A stretch of DNA of 64,000 nt, from NCBI GenBank assembly GCA_016195025.1, contig JACQAL010000052.1, positions 21,262 to 85,261 of the forward strand, written 5' to 3'. The notes under the pieces were generated by a model, which worked only from the letters and a program-made list of their open reading frames with translations, was not told the origin of the DNA and made no database searches. Within the stretch, counting starts at the first letter, position 1. Each line of letters begins with the position of its first letter. Below are positions 1 through 7,461 of the stretch, piece after piece. A program made the position numbers and the translations under genes. Source of the DNA: Bacteroidota bacterium. Its GTDB lineage: Bacteria > Bacteroidota > Bacteroidia > Palsa-948.

Positions 1-2258
1 TGAACCGTGAACTTTCCCTCAGCAGGGTTGGGATAAATTTCAATATTCTCTTTTGCCTCCATTGCATAAACACTTGTTAAAGGACCCACAGTAAGAACAA
101 CTGTGTCGGTTAAAACGGGCGCGTTAAAATCAAACACAATGGCTGCGTGGTTTTTAATTTTTGTTCCGCCCGGATTATTCGGCTTCTGAAGAATCTGAAA
201 CTTAATAAAGCCATGACTTGCCAGTTCATTGGTGGTGCTGTCGGGAAGATTAATATTGCTGAATGTCCATGCCGCCACTCCATTTCCGAACGATTGAAAG
301 ATGTACGGATGGCTGCTTATTCCGCTGATAATGGATGCAGCATTCAAATGTGTATCTATTGTATCATACACCACAATATTCCATGCAGTATCATTTCCCG
401 TATTCTGAAACCCGATGGTGTAAAACACCGTGTCCGTTTTAAGAATGGTTGCCGTGGTAATTGCAACTTTGTTGGTAGTGGTGGTTGCCAACTTCTCATT
501 CGGGTCACTCGAACCTATGATGGTATGCACATCTTCCGAATTATTATTTGTCAAATCGCAATCGCCTGCGTAAGGAGTTGTTTGCGCATGAACGGTGAGT
601 GTATCTCCAAGCGTTGAATTGCACGAAACCGAATCAGTAACCGTAAAAGAAACCAGTTGGCCGGCTGCCATGGTTCCAAGATTCCATGTGTAAAGTGTTC
701 CGGAAAAACTGCTCCACGGAAGCGTGCTGCTGAGCGGAATAATCCTGCCAAGCGGGTTGTCAAAATCTATGGTAAGCACAGCGCCTGCTACATTTATTGT
801 TCCATAATTTGCGCATTGCACAGCATACTTATTCTTCAAACATCTTCGCTGAGAAGTTGTGGCAATATTCACACCCAAATCGGCACAGGAAACAGTCGGC
901 TGCATTCCAAAGTTTAAACCATTAACGAAGTTTAATACATTCACAGAAGCCGAATAATAAGAAGGGGAAACAGGGCAGTTCTGAGACCAGTAATTTTTAG
1001 GAACCAAACTTATCGTATAATTCCCGGGAGAAACTGCAATGCTGTAATCGCCATTGGAATTAGTGGAGCCGGAATAAATAATTTGCGAAGAAGTTTCCTG
1101 CGCCTGCACCGTCCAGTTGCCAAGCGGATTATCACCGGGGTCTTTTATGCAGTTGGCATTGGCATCGGAAAAGGCAGCACCTTGAAGATAATTACATGCG
1201 CCAATTTTTACCATGCTGCAAAACGTGCAGGTATCATTATAACTTGCCCTGATGGCAGAAAGGCAAACCGAATAAGTGCCGTTACCCGTAATGTAAGTAT
1301 GAACAGGCCATTGACCTGTTCCTGTATTTCCATCCCCAAAGTTCCAAAGCCATTGAGAAACCGGGTACGAACAATATGCATTAAAATAAATTGTGTTTGG
1401 CTGCAATGAATCTATGCCATAATTAAAGTTAAGCGAACAAGGCGGATTGCTCCCACCGGTAATCACAATAGTGTTGCAATCTGTTTTTCCGCATCCACCG
1501 GAACTATCCCAATACGTCAGGCAGGCGGAATAAGTTCCATTGTATTGATACGTATGCACAGGATTCTGAACCGAAGAATTATTGCCATCGCCAAACTGCC
1601 AATCATAATTAGGAATGCTTGCTCCCGAACACGTGCCGGTAAATGAAACTGTAGTCACATTAGTGGTATGCGTAACCGCCACATTCAGTTTTTGCGCGCA
1701 GGGAGTAGAGTTAATGGTATCGCAGAAAGAACACGTGTCGCCCGAAATAGTTACCGTGCTGAGGCAAACGGAATACGTGGCGTTAACAGAATAGGAGTGA
1801 GAGGGGCTCTGCAGCGTGGACGTATTTCCATCGCCAAAGTTCCAGAACCAACTCACGCTGTAAGACGAATTGTTATAGAAATAAACATAGGGCTGCACAG
1901 AGTCAACATTGGCAGTAAAGGTGGCATTGCACGGAGCATGCGGGGCATTTACAATCTGCACCGTATCGCAAACGGTGCTGTTGCAGGTCTGCGGAAAAGA
2001 ATCGGAAATGGTTAAACAAACTGTATAAGTGGTGGCGTATTGATACGTGTGTGGCGCAGGATTGCCGGAGTTATCATAATAGCCATCGCCAAACGTCCAC
2101 AAATGCCCGATGGAAGTGCTGTAAGTAGAAGCATCGGTAACTGAAACCGTGGCGGCATTCACCGTATGCGTATAAGCCGCCTGGCATTGCGCAAAAGAAA
2201 TGCAGCGCGCAAGGATTAATAAAGATAAGGCGAAAAGAAAGCGTAAAGAATTTTTCAT
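1..2258 (-). CDS. PKD-repeat surface protein with T9SS sorting domain (3' end outside window)
   Basis: The reading frame is open from the ATG at 2258 down to base 1, so the C-terminus is cut by the window edge. A signal peptide (MKNSLRFLFALSLLIL, then CISFAQ) is followed by about four PKD-like domains (residues ~25-360) with the repeated motif W-x-F-G-D-G. A short SdrD-B-like segment (SDANANCIKDPGDN, ~365-410) and a DUF11-like conserved repeat region carrying SSDPNEK (~480-730) follow. The frame ends inside a type A sorting domain start (IEIYPNPAEGKF, ~743-755). It is probably exported by the Sec system and then T9SS to the cell surface. Its ligand or substrate cannot be told. All plus-strand frames here are shadows. 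Confidence 0.85.
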   Translation of the reverse strand, partial: MKNSLRFLFALSLLILARCISFAQCQAAYTHTVNAATVSVTDASTYSTSIGHLWTFGDGYYDNSGNPAPHTYQYATTYTVCLTISDSFPQTCNSTVCDTVQIVNAPHAPCNATFTANVDSVQPYVYFYNNSSYSVSWFWNFGDGNTSTLQSPSHSYSVNATYSVCLSTVTISGDTCSFCDTINSTPCAQKLNVAVTHTTNVTTVSFTGTCSGASIPNYDWQFGDGNNSSVQNPVHTYQYNGTYSACLTYWDSSGGCGKTDCNTIVITGGSNPPCSLNFNYGIDSLQPNTIYFNAYCSYPVSQWLWNFGDGNTGTGQWPVHTYITGNGTYSVCLSAIRASYNDTCTFCSMVKIGACNYLQGAAFSDANANCIKDPGDNPLGNWTVQAQETSSQIIYSGSTNSNGDYSIAVSPGNYTISLVPKNYWSQNCPVSPSYYSASVNVLNFVNGLNFGMQPTVSCADLGVNIATTSQRRCLKNKYAVQCANYGTINVAGAVLTIDFDNPLGRIIPLSSTLPWSSFSGTLYTWNLGTMAAGQLVSFTVTDSVSCNSTLGDTLTVHAQTTPYAGDCDLTNNNSEDVHTIIGSSDPNEKLATTTTNKVAITTATILKTDTVFYTIGFQNTGNDTAWNIVVYDTIDTHLNAASIISGISSHPYIFQSFGNGVAAWTFSNINLPDSTTNELASHGFIKFQILQKPNNPGGTKIKNHAAIVFDFNAPVLTDTVVLTVGPLTSVYAMEAKENIEIYPNPAEGKFTV

Positions 2259-2284
2259 GTGAAGTTTTGGTTTAGAATATTTTT

Positions 2285-2315
2285 CAAAGTAACAAAAAAT
2301 TATTCACGCAGGCAA
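2285..2315 (-). promoter_or_regulatory. Probable promoter of the PKD-repeat gene
   Basis: On the minus strand, TTACTTTG (2292-2285) is a near match to the Bacteroidota -7 element TAnnTTTG. A TTG (2315-2313) lies 20 bases upstream at the -33 position. The start codon is 27 bases downstream. Match is imperfect. Confidence 0.4.
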
Positions 2316-2412
2316 TGATAATCGTCATTGAATCTTGCCCGTTCATTAACCGGAGTAAATAAAAAATAGGTAGAATCTTTTCTTTTAAGAAATCGGTGTA
2401 ATCTCAGTATGC

Positions 2413-2784
2413 TCAGTAAATCTTAATCGTCTTGCTCACCTGGTGCCCGGCTTCAAGTTTCACTAATCCGCCACCGCTGTTTAATCCCAGCACGGCAGGA
2501 GGCGTAACATCTGCCTGCAGAATGGCAGGAAGTTTAAAGGTAAAATTAGCAGTGCCTGAAGCATCGGTAGCGCCCGTTTGGTCTTGTATCTGCAAGTTTC
2601 CGTTGGTGCCTGGCGGAGGATACATGTGTATGGTTGCGCCCGGCACAGGAACCGAAGTGGTTCCGTTAACAATATTTATCACCACATCGCAGTCCTTGTT
2701 CTTCTTGCACGAAACAATAACCACTGCAGTAATGGAAGCGCAACAAACAAAGGCAAAAAATAATTTATGGAAAATGTTTTTCAT
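2413..2784 (-). CDS. Small lipoprotein with carboxypeptidase-regulatory/transthyretin-like fold
   Basis: A 123-residue protein. The N-terminus is a lipoprotein signal ending in V-V-I-V-S-C-K-K-N-K-D-C, so Cys26 is the likely lipidated residue. The rest reads as one beta-sandwich domain: VVINIVNGTTSVPVPGATIHMY, a Pro/Gly loop, TDASGTANFTFKLP, and a closing KTIKIY strand. This follows the pattern of prealbumin-like 'GxTDxxGxaxF' domains in Bacteroidota lipoproteins. Its own promoter is clear, so it is a single-gene unit. No partner or specific function can be inferred. Confidence 0.75.
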   Translation of the reverse strand: MKNIFHKLFFAFVCCASITAVVIVSCKKNKDCDVVINIVNGTTSVPVPGATIHMYPPPGTNGNLQIQDQTGATDASGTANFTFKLPAILQADVTPPAVLGLNSGGGLVKLEAGHQVSKTIKIY

Positions 2785-2806
2785 CGTTCCAAGGATTAAA
2801 GCACGG

Positions 2807-2838
2807 CAAAGGTAAATATTAGTTGCAATTAACCAAAA
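2807..2838 (-). promoter_or_regulatory. Promoter of the small lipoprotein gene
   Basis: Minus strand TACCTTTG (2814-2807) matches the TAnnTTTG -7 element exactly. A TTTTTGG -33 box lies 19 bases upstream (TTG at 2836-2834). The ATG is 22 bases downstream of the -7 element. Confidence 0.6.
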
Positions 2839-2920
2839 ATAAATAAATGGCCGCCCCCCGCCCTGAAAGGAGCTGTTTTTTTTTTCAAGATAAGATTGTT
2901 AACAGGAGAAATTTTATGAA

Positions 2921-2979
2921 TGGTTAAATGGCTGGATGGTTATATGGTTGAGCCATGTAGCCATATAACAATTTAACCA
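2921..2979 (-). terminator. Palindromic low-complexity hairpin after mqnC
   Basis: TGGTTAAAT (2921-2929) pairs with ATTTAACCA (2971-2979), and GGTTATATGG (2938-2947) pairs with CCATATAAC (2961-2969, one end mismatch). The stem starts 4 bases past the mqnC stop codon, which suits a terminator. There is no clear T tract, and the words GGTTAAATGG/GGTTATATGG are stuttering low-complexity repeats, so it may instead be a repeat element. Confidence 0.45.
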
Positions 2980-2983
2980 TCTT

Positions 2984-4114
2984 TCAGTAATTCACCGCCT
3001 GCTCTTCAATTTCCGCGGGAAGTTTTCGGAATTCATATTGCTGATTTCGTAACTGCGGAATAAATCCTGCTTCGCGGATGGCATCCTGAATTGTTTTATA
3101 CGTGAAGCGGTGCGGAGCGCCTGCCGCGCTCACCACATTTTCTTCGAGCATGATGCTGCCGAAATCATTCGCGCCCGCGTGCAGGCAGAGTTGCGCAATT
3201 TCTTTTCCCACCGTGAGCCAGCTCGCCTGAATGTTGTGGATGTTCGGCAGCATAATGCGGCTCAGTGCAATCATGCGGATGTATTCTTCGCCTGTGGTTA
3301 AATTTTTTACTCCGCGCACTTCGGCAAGCAATGTATCCACATCCTGAAACGTCCACGGAATGAAAGCGAGAAAACCTTTTGCGTGTTTTGGTTTTTCGTT
3401 TTGCACTTCTCTGAGCCAAACCAGATGTTCGAAGCGCTCGTAAATAGTTTCCACATGCCCGAACATCATGGTGGCGGAAGTGGTAATATTTAATTTATGT
3501 GCCGCACGCATCACATCGAGCCATTCTTTTCCTCCGCACTTGCCGTTGGAAATCAACCTGCGCACGCGGTCGTTTAATATTTCTGCTCCTGCTCCGGGAA
3601 GAGAATCCAATCCGGCATCCACGAGCGCTTTCAACACTTCGGTGTGAGTAGATTTTTCCAGTTTGGTAATGTGCGCCACTTCGGGCGGACCGAGCGAATG
3701 CAATTTCAACTGCGGGTATAATTTTTTCAGCGAGGAAAATAAACCGGTATAAAATTTTAATCCGAGTTCAGGATGATGCCCGCCCTGCAGCAGCAACTGG
3801 TCGCCACCCCAGCGAAAGGTTTCTTCAATTTTCTTTTTGTAAGTTTCAATATCTGTAATATAACTTTCGGGATGGCCCGGAATGCGGTAGAAGTTGCAGA
3901 ACTTGCAGTTGGCAATGCACACGTTGGTGGTGTTCACATTGCGGTCAATCTGCCAGGTAACAATATGCTCGCTTCCCTGCTTCTGAATTTTTCGCAGTTC
4001 ATTCGCCACGTACATGAGTTCGGAAAGAGGCGCGATCTCAAAAAGAAAAACTCCTTCTTCAATGGAAAGAAAATCAAAGTTCAATGCGCGTTTCAGTAAA
4101 GAATCAATATTCAT
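2984..4114 (-). CDS. mqnC: Cyclic dehypoxanthinyl futalosine synthase (menaquinone, futalosine pathway)
   Basis: A 376-residue radical SAM enzyme. The [4Fe-4S] motif is C66-x3-C70-x2-C73 (CIANCKFC) followed by NFYR. Family segments include LLQGGHHPEL, SLPGAGAEIL, TSATMMFGHVET and FIPWTFQ. In the futalosine route MqnC cyclises dehypoxanthine futalosine in the cytoplasm. The paralog MqnE (aminofutalosine synthase) is the main alternative; the PGAGAEIL and FIPWTFQ forms and the length favour MqnC. No other mqn gene is in the window. It is divergent from pepA with only 40 bases between the start codons. Confidence 0.83.
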   Translation of the reverse strand: MNIDSLLKRALNFDFLSIEEGVFLFEIAPLSELMYVANELRKIQKQGSEHIVTWQIDRNVNTTNVCIANCKFCNFYRIPGHPESYITDIETYKKKIEETFRWGGDQLLLQGGHHPELGLKFYTGLFSSLKKLYPQLKLHSLGPPEVAHITKLEKSTHTEVLKALVDAGLDSLPGAGAEILNDRVRRLISNGKCGGKEWLDVMRAAHKLNITTSATMMFGHVETIYERFEHLVWLREVQNEKPKHAKGFLAFIPWTFQDVDTLLAEVRGVKNLTTGEEYIRMIALSRIMLPNIHNIQASWLTVGKEIAQLCLHAGANDFGSIMLEENVVSAAGAPHRFTYKTIQDAIREAGFIPQLRNQQYEFRKLPAEIEEQAVNY

Positions 4115-4122
4115 TTTTTATA

Positions 4123-4130
4123 TACATTTA
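4123..4130 (+). promoter_or_regulatory. Possible -7 element for pepA in the 40-bp divergent gap
   Basis: TACATTTA (7 of 8 match to TAnnTTTG) lies 24 bases before the pepA ATG. Any -33 box would sit inside the first codons of mqnC, so the two divergent promoters must overlap. Confidence 0.3.
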
Positions 4131-4154
4131 CCTTCTCTCAAAAATAAGAATTAT

Positions 4155-5591
4155 ATGACCTCCATTAAAAAATCACCCGCGCCTTCTGAAAATGAAAATG
4201 TAGTGGCGCTATGCAAAAAGAATTCCAACTTTTCTTCCTTCGGGCTTTCACCGGCAGAAATTTCCTACGTGAAAAATGAATTTGAGAAGAAGGATAAAAA
4301 AATGGTGGTGCTCAATCAACTCAGGCGCATAATTATTCTTCAACTGCTGGAGAAAAAAGCAAAAGAACACCAAACCCTCGAAGCGCTGCGCAAAGCGGGA
4401 GATAAGATTTCTTCTTACCTGAACGAAAACAAAAAAGAAGCAGTGGTGATTGCAGATGGAGTGAACGATGGCAAAGCAACGCTCGCACTTGCCGAAGGAA
4501 TTGCGCTGGGCAATTATCAGTTCATTAAATACAAAACCAAAGAAGTTGAAAAGGAAAAACATTCGCTTGCAACCATTTTCATCCATTCGAAAAAAGTTTC
4601 TCTGAAAGATATTGAGCAGTTGCAAATAGTGCTGGATTCGGTAATGGAAGCGCGCTCGCTGGTGAACGAACCCGTGAGCACGCTCAATGCAAATGCGCTT
4701 GCCAAAGAATTTCAGCGCCTCGGCAAAGAAGCGGGATTCAAAGTAACCGTGTTCGAGAAAACAAAAATAGAAGCGCACCGCATGGGCGGATTGCTCGCGG
4801 TGAACCAGGGAAGCATTGACCCGCCCACCTTCACCATCATGGAATGGAAACCCGCGCGCGTGAAAAATAAAAAACCCGTTGTGCTCGTGGGAAAAGGAGT
4901 AGTGTACGATACAGGCGGATTAAGTTTGAAGCCCACGCCCAACTCGATGGATTACATGAAGTGCGACATGGCGGGTTCTGCCGCGGTGGGCTGCACTATG
5001 TACGCCATTGCAAAAGCAAAACTTCCCGTGCACGTGATTGGATTGGTTCCCGCAACGGATAATCGTCCCGGAGGAAATGCATACGCACCGGGCGATATAA
5101 TAAATATGTATGACGGGCAAAAAGTGGAAATGCTCAATGCTGATGCCGAAGGCAGAATGATTCTTGCCGATGCGCTCGCGTGGGCGAAGCAATATAATCC
5201 TGAATTAGTGATTGACCTTGCCACGCTCACAGGCGCTGCTGCTGCGGCTGTCGGAACTTTTGGAATGGTGGCAATGGGCACCGCCAGCGAAGCGCAGAAA
5301 AATAAACTGAAGGCAAGCGGAAATAACGTGCATGAGCGCCTGGCGGAATTTCCCTTCTGGGAAGAATACGATGACCTTATTAAATCTGACATTGCCGATA
5401 TGAAAAACATTGGAGGACCGCACGGAGGAGCGATTACTGCCGGAAAATTTCTCGCGCGCTTCACTTCTTATCCGTGGATTCATTTAGATATTGCCGGTCC
5501 TGCTTTTCTTCCCTCGAGAGATTCTTACAGGGGAAAAGGCGGAACAGGAACGGGAGTGAGGTTGCTGTTTGACTTCCTGAAGAATTATTGA
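4155..5591 (+). CDS. pepA: Leucyl aminopeptidase, M17 family
   Basis: A 478-residue cytosolic metallo-aminopeptidase that releases N-terminal residues from peptides. The catalytic C-terminal half carries VGKGVVYDTGGLSLKP (K247, D252 as metal/catalytic ligands), MDYMKCDMAGSAAV and the M17 signature NADAEGRMILADAL (residues 328-341; D330, E332, R334). The N-terminal half is the divergent M17 domain. The ATG at 4155 is chosen because upstream in-frame codons (back to 4014) lie inside divergent mqnC and code for nothing family-like. Length is normal for M17. It is followed by an unrelated small gene. Confidence 0.9.
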   Translation: MTSIKKSPAPSENENVVALCKKNSNFSSFGLSPAEISYVKNEFEKKDKKMVVLNQLRRIIILQLLEKKAKEHQTLEALRKAGDKISSYLNENKKEAVVIADGVNDGKATLALAEGIALGNYQFIKYKTKEVEKEKHSLATIFIHSKKVSLKDIEQLQIVLDSVMEARSLVNEPVSTLNANALAKEFQRLGKEAGFKVTVFEKTKIEAHRMGGLLAVNQGSIDPPTFTIMEWKPARVKNKKPVVLVGKGVVYDTGGLSLKPTPNSMDYMKCDMAGSAAVGCTMYAIAKAKLPVHVIGLVPATDNRPGGNAYAPGDIINMYDGQKVEMLNADAEGRMILADALAWAKQYNPELVIDLATLTGAAAAAVGTFGMVAMGTASEAQKNKLKASGNNVHERLAEFPFWEEYDDLIKSDIADMKNIGGPHGGAITAGKFLARFTSYPWIHLDIAGPAFLPSRDSYRGKGGTGTGVRLLFDFLKNY

Positions 5592-5597
5592 GTGAGA

Positions 5598-6047
5598 GAG
5601 TTGATGAGTTATTGAGTTTAACAACAAATACAGAATACATGACAAATGCTGAGTTTGCCGAATATTTTAAAAATCGGACAAAAAAATTTGCGTTAAACAT
5701 CATTAAAAATTTTCAGAAACTTCCTAAAACAGATGAGGCAAGGATAATAGGGAAACAATTATTAAGATCAGCTACTTCGACTGCGGCAAATTACAGAGCG
5801 GTATGTCGTGCAAGGTCTGACGCAGAATTTTTTTCTAAGCTTAGCATTGTTGTGGAAGAAGCAGATGAATCTGTTTTTTGGTTAGAAATATTATTAGAAT
5901 CAGAAATAATTATTGATTCGGAAATATCAAATACTAAGTCTTTATTAAAAGAAGCAAATGAAATTTTATCGGTTGTTTCTTCATCCCGAAAAACCATGAG
6001 AAACGGATAATTGCCTTTAACTCTTTAACTCAACCACTCATCAACTC
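5598..6047. repeat. Inverted repeat pair flanking the four-helix-bundle gene
   Basis: The left arm 5598-5618 begins GAGTTGATGAGT. The right arm 6027-6047 is its reverse complement at 19 of 21 positions, with mismatches only at the two central-side bases. The arms enclose the four-helix-bundle gene almost exactly: the left arm is 21 bases before its ATG, the right arm 17 bases after its stop. Both arms are made of stuttering TTGAG/GATGAG words. Confidence 0.8.
5639..6010 (+). CDS. Four-helix-bundle protein (23S intervening-sequence/S23 type)
   Basis: A 123-residue all-alpha protein of the family named after proteins encoded in 23S rRNA intervening sequences. Family hallmarks visible: NAEFAEYFKNRTKKFALNI at the N-terminus, LLRSATSTAANYRAV in helix 2, KLSIVVEEADESVFWLEILLES in helix 3, and a C-terminal LLKEANEILSVVSSS helix. 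The fold gives a small pentameric bundle in solved relatives; the cellular role is not known. The ATG at 5639 is preferred over a TTG at 5588 because the family starts here and the TTG lies before the flanking repeat. The gene is free-standing, not in an rRNA operon, and lies inside an inverted repeat. Confidence 0.85.
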   Translation: MTNAEFAEYFKNRTKKFALNIIKNFQKLPKTDEARIIGKQLLRSATSTAANYRAVCRARSDAEFFSKLSIVVEEADESVFWLEILLESEIIIDSEISNTKSLLKEANEILSVVSSSRKTMRNG

Positions 6048-6058
6048 ATTAACTTAAA

Positions 6059-7105
6059 ATGTCAGAAAAAATAAAAGTAGGCATCACGCAAGGCGACACG
6101 AATGGAATCGGGCTGGAAGTGATTATCAAAACTTTTTCTGATTCCGCCATGCTTGAAATGTGCACGCCTGTGCTTTTCAGTTCGCAGAAAACATTTTCAT
6201 ATCACCGGAAAGCGCTTAATACCGAAATGCGTTTCAACCCCATTCGCAATATCGAGCAAGCCGCGCATAAACAATTCAACATATATAATGTATACGAAGA
6301 AGAAATAAATATTGAATTCGGAAAATCTACGGAGACAGCCGGCAAGTATGCGCTTAAATCCATTGAAGCCGCCTGCGAAGCATTGGAGCAAAAAAAAATT
6401 GATGTGCTCGTTACTGCTCCCATTAACAAGCACAACATTCAATCGGAAAATTTTCAGTTCAAGGGGCACACCGAGTATCTGGAGATGCGCTTCAAATCAA
6501 ATGCGCTTATGCTGATGTGCGCAGATAAAGTGAGAGTGGGAGTTGTAACCGGTCATGTTCCGCTTGCAAATGTTTCCGCCATTATCAGTGAAGAAAAGAT
6601 TTTGCAGAAAATAAAAATCATGAACAAAACCCTCGTTGAAGATTTCGGAATTCGCAAACCGAAAATAGCGGTGCTCGGATTGAATCCTCATGCAGGCGAT
6701 AACGGAACAATCGGTGGAGAAGAAAATGCGGTGATTGTTCCCGCCATTGCAAAAGCGAAAAATGAAAACCTCACTGTGCTCGGTCCGTATTCTGCCGATG
6801 GATTTTTCGGAAGCGGCATGCAGCATAAATTTAGCGCGGTGCTCGCCATGTACCACGACCAGGGGCTTGTTCCGTTCAAAGCACTGGCGTTTGATTCGGG
6901 AGTGAATTATACCGCAGGGCTTTCCATCATCCGCACTTCTCCCGACCATGGCGTGGGATATGATATTGCAGGAAAAAACCTTGCATATGAATCTTCTTTC
7001 CGCTCTGCCGTTTATCTTGCCTGCGATATTTTCAGAACGCGCAACGGATGGAAACAAATGACCGCTAATCCGCTGAAGCATTACGCGCAGAGCGAGCGGG
7101 AATAA
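6059..7105 (+). CDS. pdxA: 4-hydroxythreonine-4-phosphate dehydrogenase (pyridoxal phosphate synthesis)
   Basis: A 348-residue cytosolic enzyme of the DXP-dependent vitamin B6 pathway. It oxidises 4-phosphohydroxy-L-threonine with NAD(P), and the product condenses with DXP in PdxJ. Seen: N-terminal ITQGDTNGIGLEV, VTAPINKHNI with KGHTEYL (H137), the three metal-binding histidines H166 (VTGHVPL), H211 (GLNPHAGDNG) and H266 (YHDQGLVPFK), and C-terminal RTSPDHGVGYDIAG. The metal-ligand numbers equal those I recall for the E. coli enzyme, which supports the start at 6059. No pdxJ is nearby. The start codon lies 11 bases past the inverted repeat that flanks the previous gene. Confidence 0.95.
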   Translation: MSEKIKVGITQGDTNGIGLEVIIKTFSDSAMLEMCTPVLFSSQKTFSYHRKALNTEMRFNPIRNIEQAAHKQFNIYNVYEEEINIEFGKSTETAGKYALKSIEAACEALEQKKIDVLVTAPINKHNIQSENFQFKGHTEYLEMRFKSNALMLMCADKVRVGVVTGHVPLANVSAIISEEKILQKIKIMNKTLVEDFGIRKPKIAVLGLNPHAGDNGTIGGEENAVIVPAIAKAKNENLTVLGPYSADGFFGSGMQHKFSAVLAMYHDQGLVPFKALAFDSGVNYTAGLSIIRTSPDHGVGYDIAGKNLAYESSFRSAVYLACDIFRTRNGWKQMTANPLKHYAQSERE

Positions 7106-7280
7106 TTTTTATTTATCTGAAAACCTTTTAACATTTCTACCTTATTATAATGTATTCCTCAGAGCTTCCATGAGAAAATTTCTCAGCACTTAAGATACTT
7201 CGAATGGAAACCAATTGTAATGAGAATCAAATAAACAAGGCAAAATGTTCGACCAATGCCTAAAAAACTTCGACTAATAC
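7106..7280. other. Non-coding spacer between pdxA and the papain-like protease
   Basis: No gene or RNA recognised. It holds one short palindrome, TGAGAAAATTTCTCA (7171-7185), which lacks a T tract and is not a convincing terminator. The spacer continues into the promoter and leader hairpin listed separately. Confidence 0.5.
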
Positions 7281-7311
7281 TTGACTTTTGGCGATTAATG
7301 TTGTTCCTTTG
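7281..7311 (+). promoter_or_regulatory. Likely promoter of the chagasin-papain gene
   Basis: TTGAC (7281-7285) is followed after 20 bases (counted from TTG) by TTCCTTTG (7304-7311), a 7 of 8 match to TAnnTTTG. It would give an untranslated leader of about 145 bases that contains the hairpin at 7411-7442. Confidence 0.45.
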
Positions 7312-7410
7312 TTCTTGAGTTCATAGAAATTCTCTTTCACGTTCTTAATTTACTGCCGCGCTTTCAGCACTGAGAAGGTTTGATTGGAAAACAAAAACAT
7401 CAACCTACAT

Positions 7411-7442
7411 CCGGTGAAATTCGCAAAAGCGAATATTACCGG
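7411..7442 (+). promoter_or_regulatory. Leader hairpin before the secreted protease
   Basis: CCGGTGA pairs with TTACCGG, then one A-A mismatch, then ATTCGC pairs with GCGAAT around an AAAA loop: 13 pairs (one G-T) in 32 bases. It ends 19 bases before the ATG at 7462. No T tract follows, so it is not a standard terminator; an RNA element acting on translation or stability is the simplest guess. Confidence 0.55.
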
Positions 7443-7461
7443 GCGTAAAAAATTATCTCTT

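Noticed and set aside
147..2015. Plus-strand open frames in the first 2 kb
   Set aside because: They lie opposite a continuous minus-strand frame with signal peptide, PKD motifs and sorting domain.
2984..4114. Assignment as MqnE (aminofutalosine synthase)
   Set aside because: PGAGAEIL, FIPWTFQ and C-x3-C-x2-C context read more like MqnC; kept as the alternative.
4014..4154. Upstream extension of pepA into mqnC
   Set aside because: The extra 47 residues are antisense to the mqnC start and unlike M17 N-termini.
7384..7461. In-frame TTG start before the chagasin-papain gene
   Set aside because: It would hide the signal peptide behind 26 residues and includes the leader hairpin.
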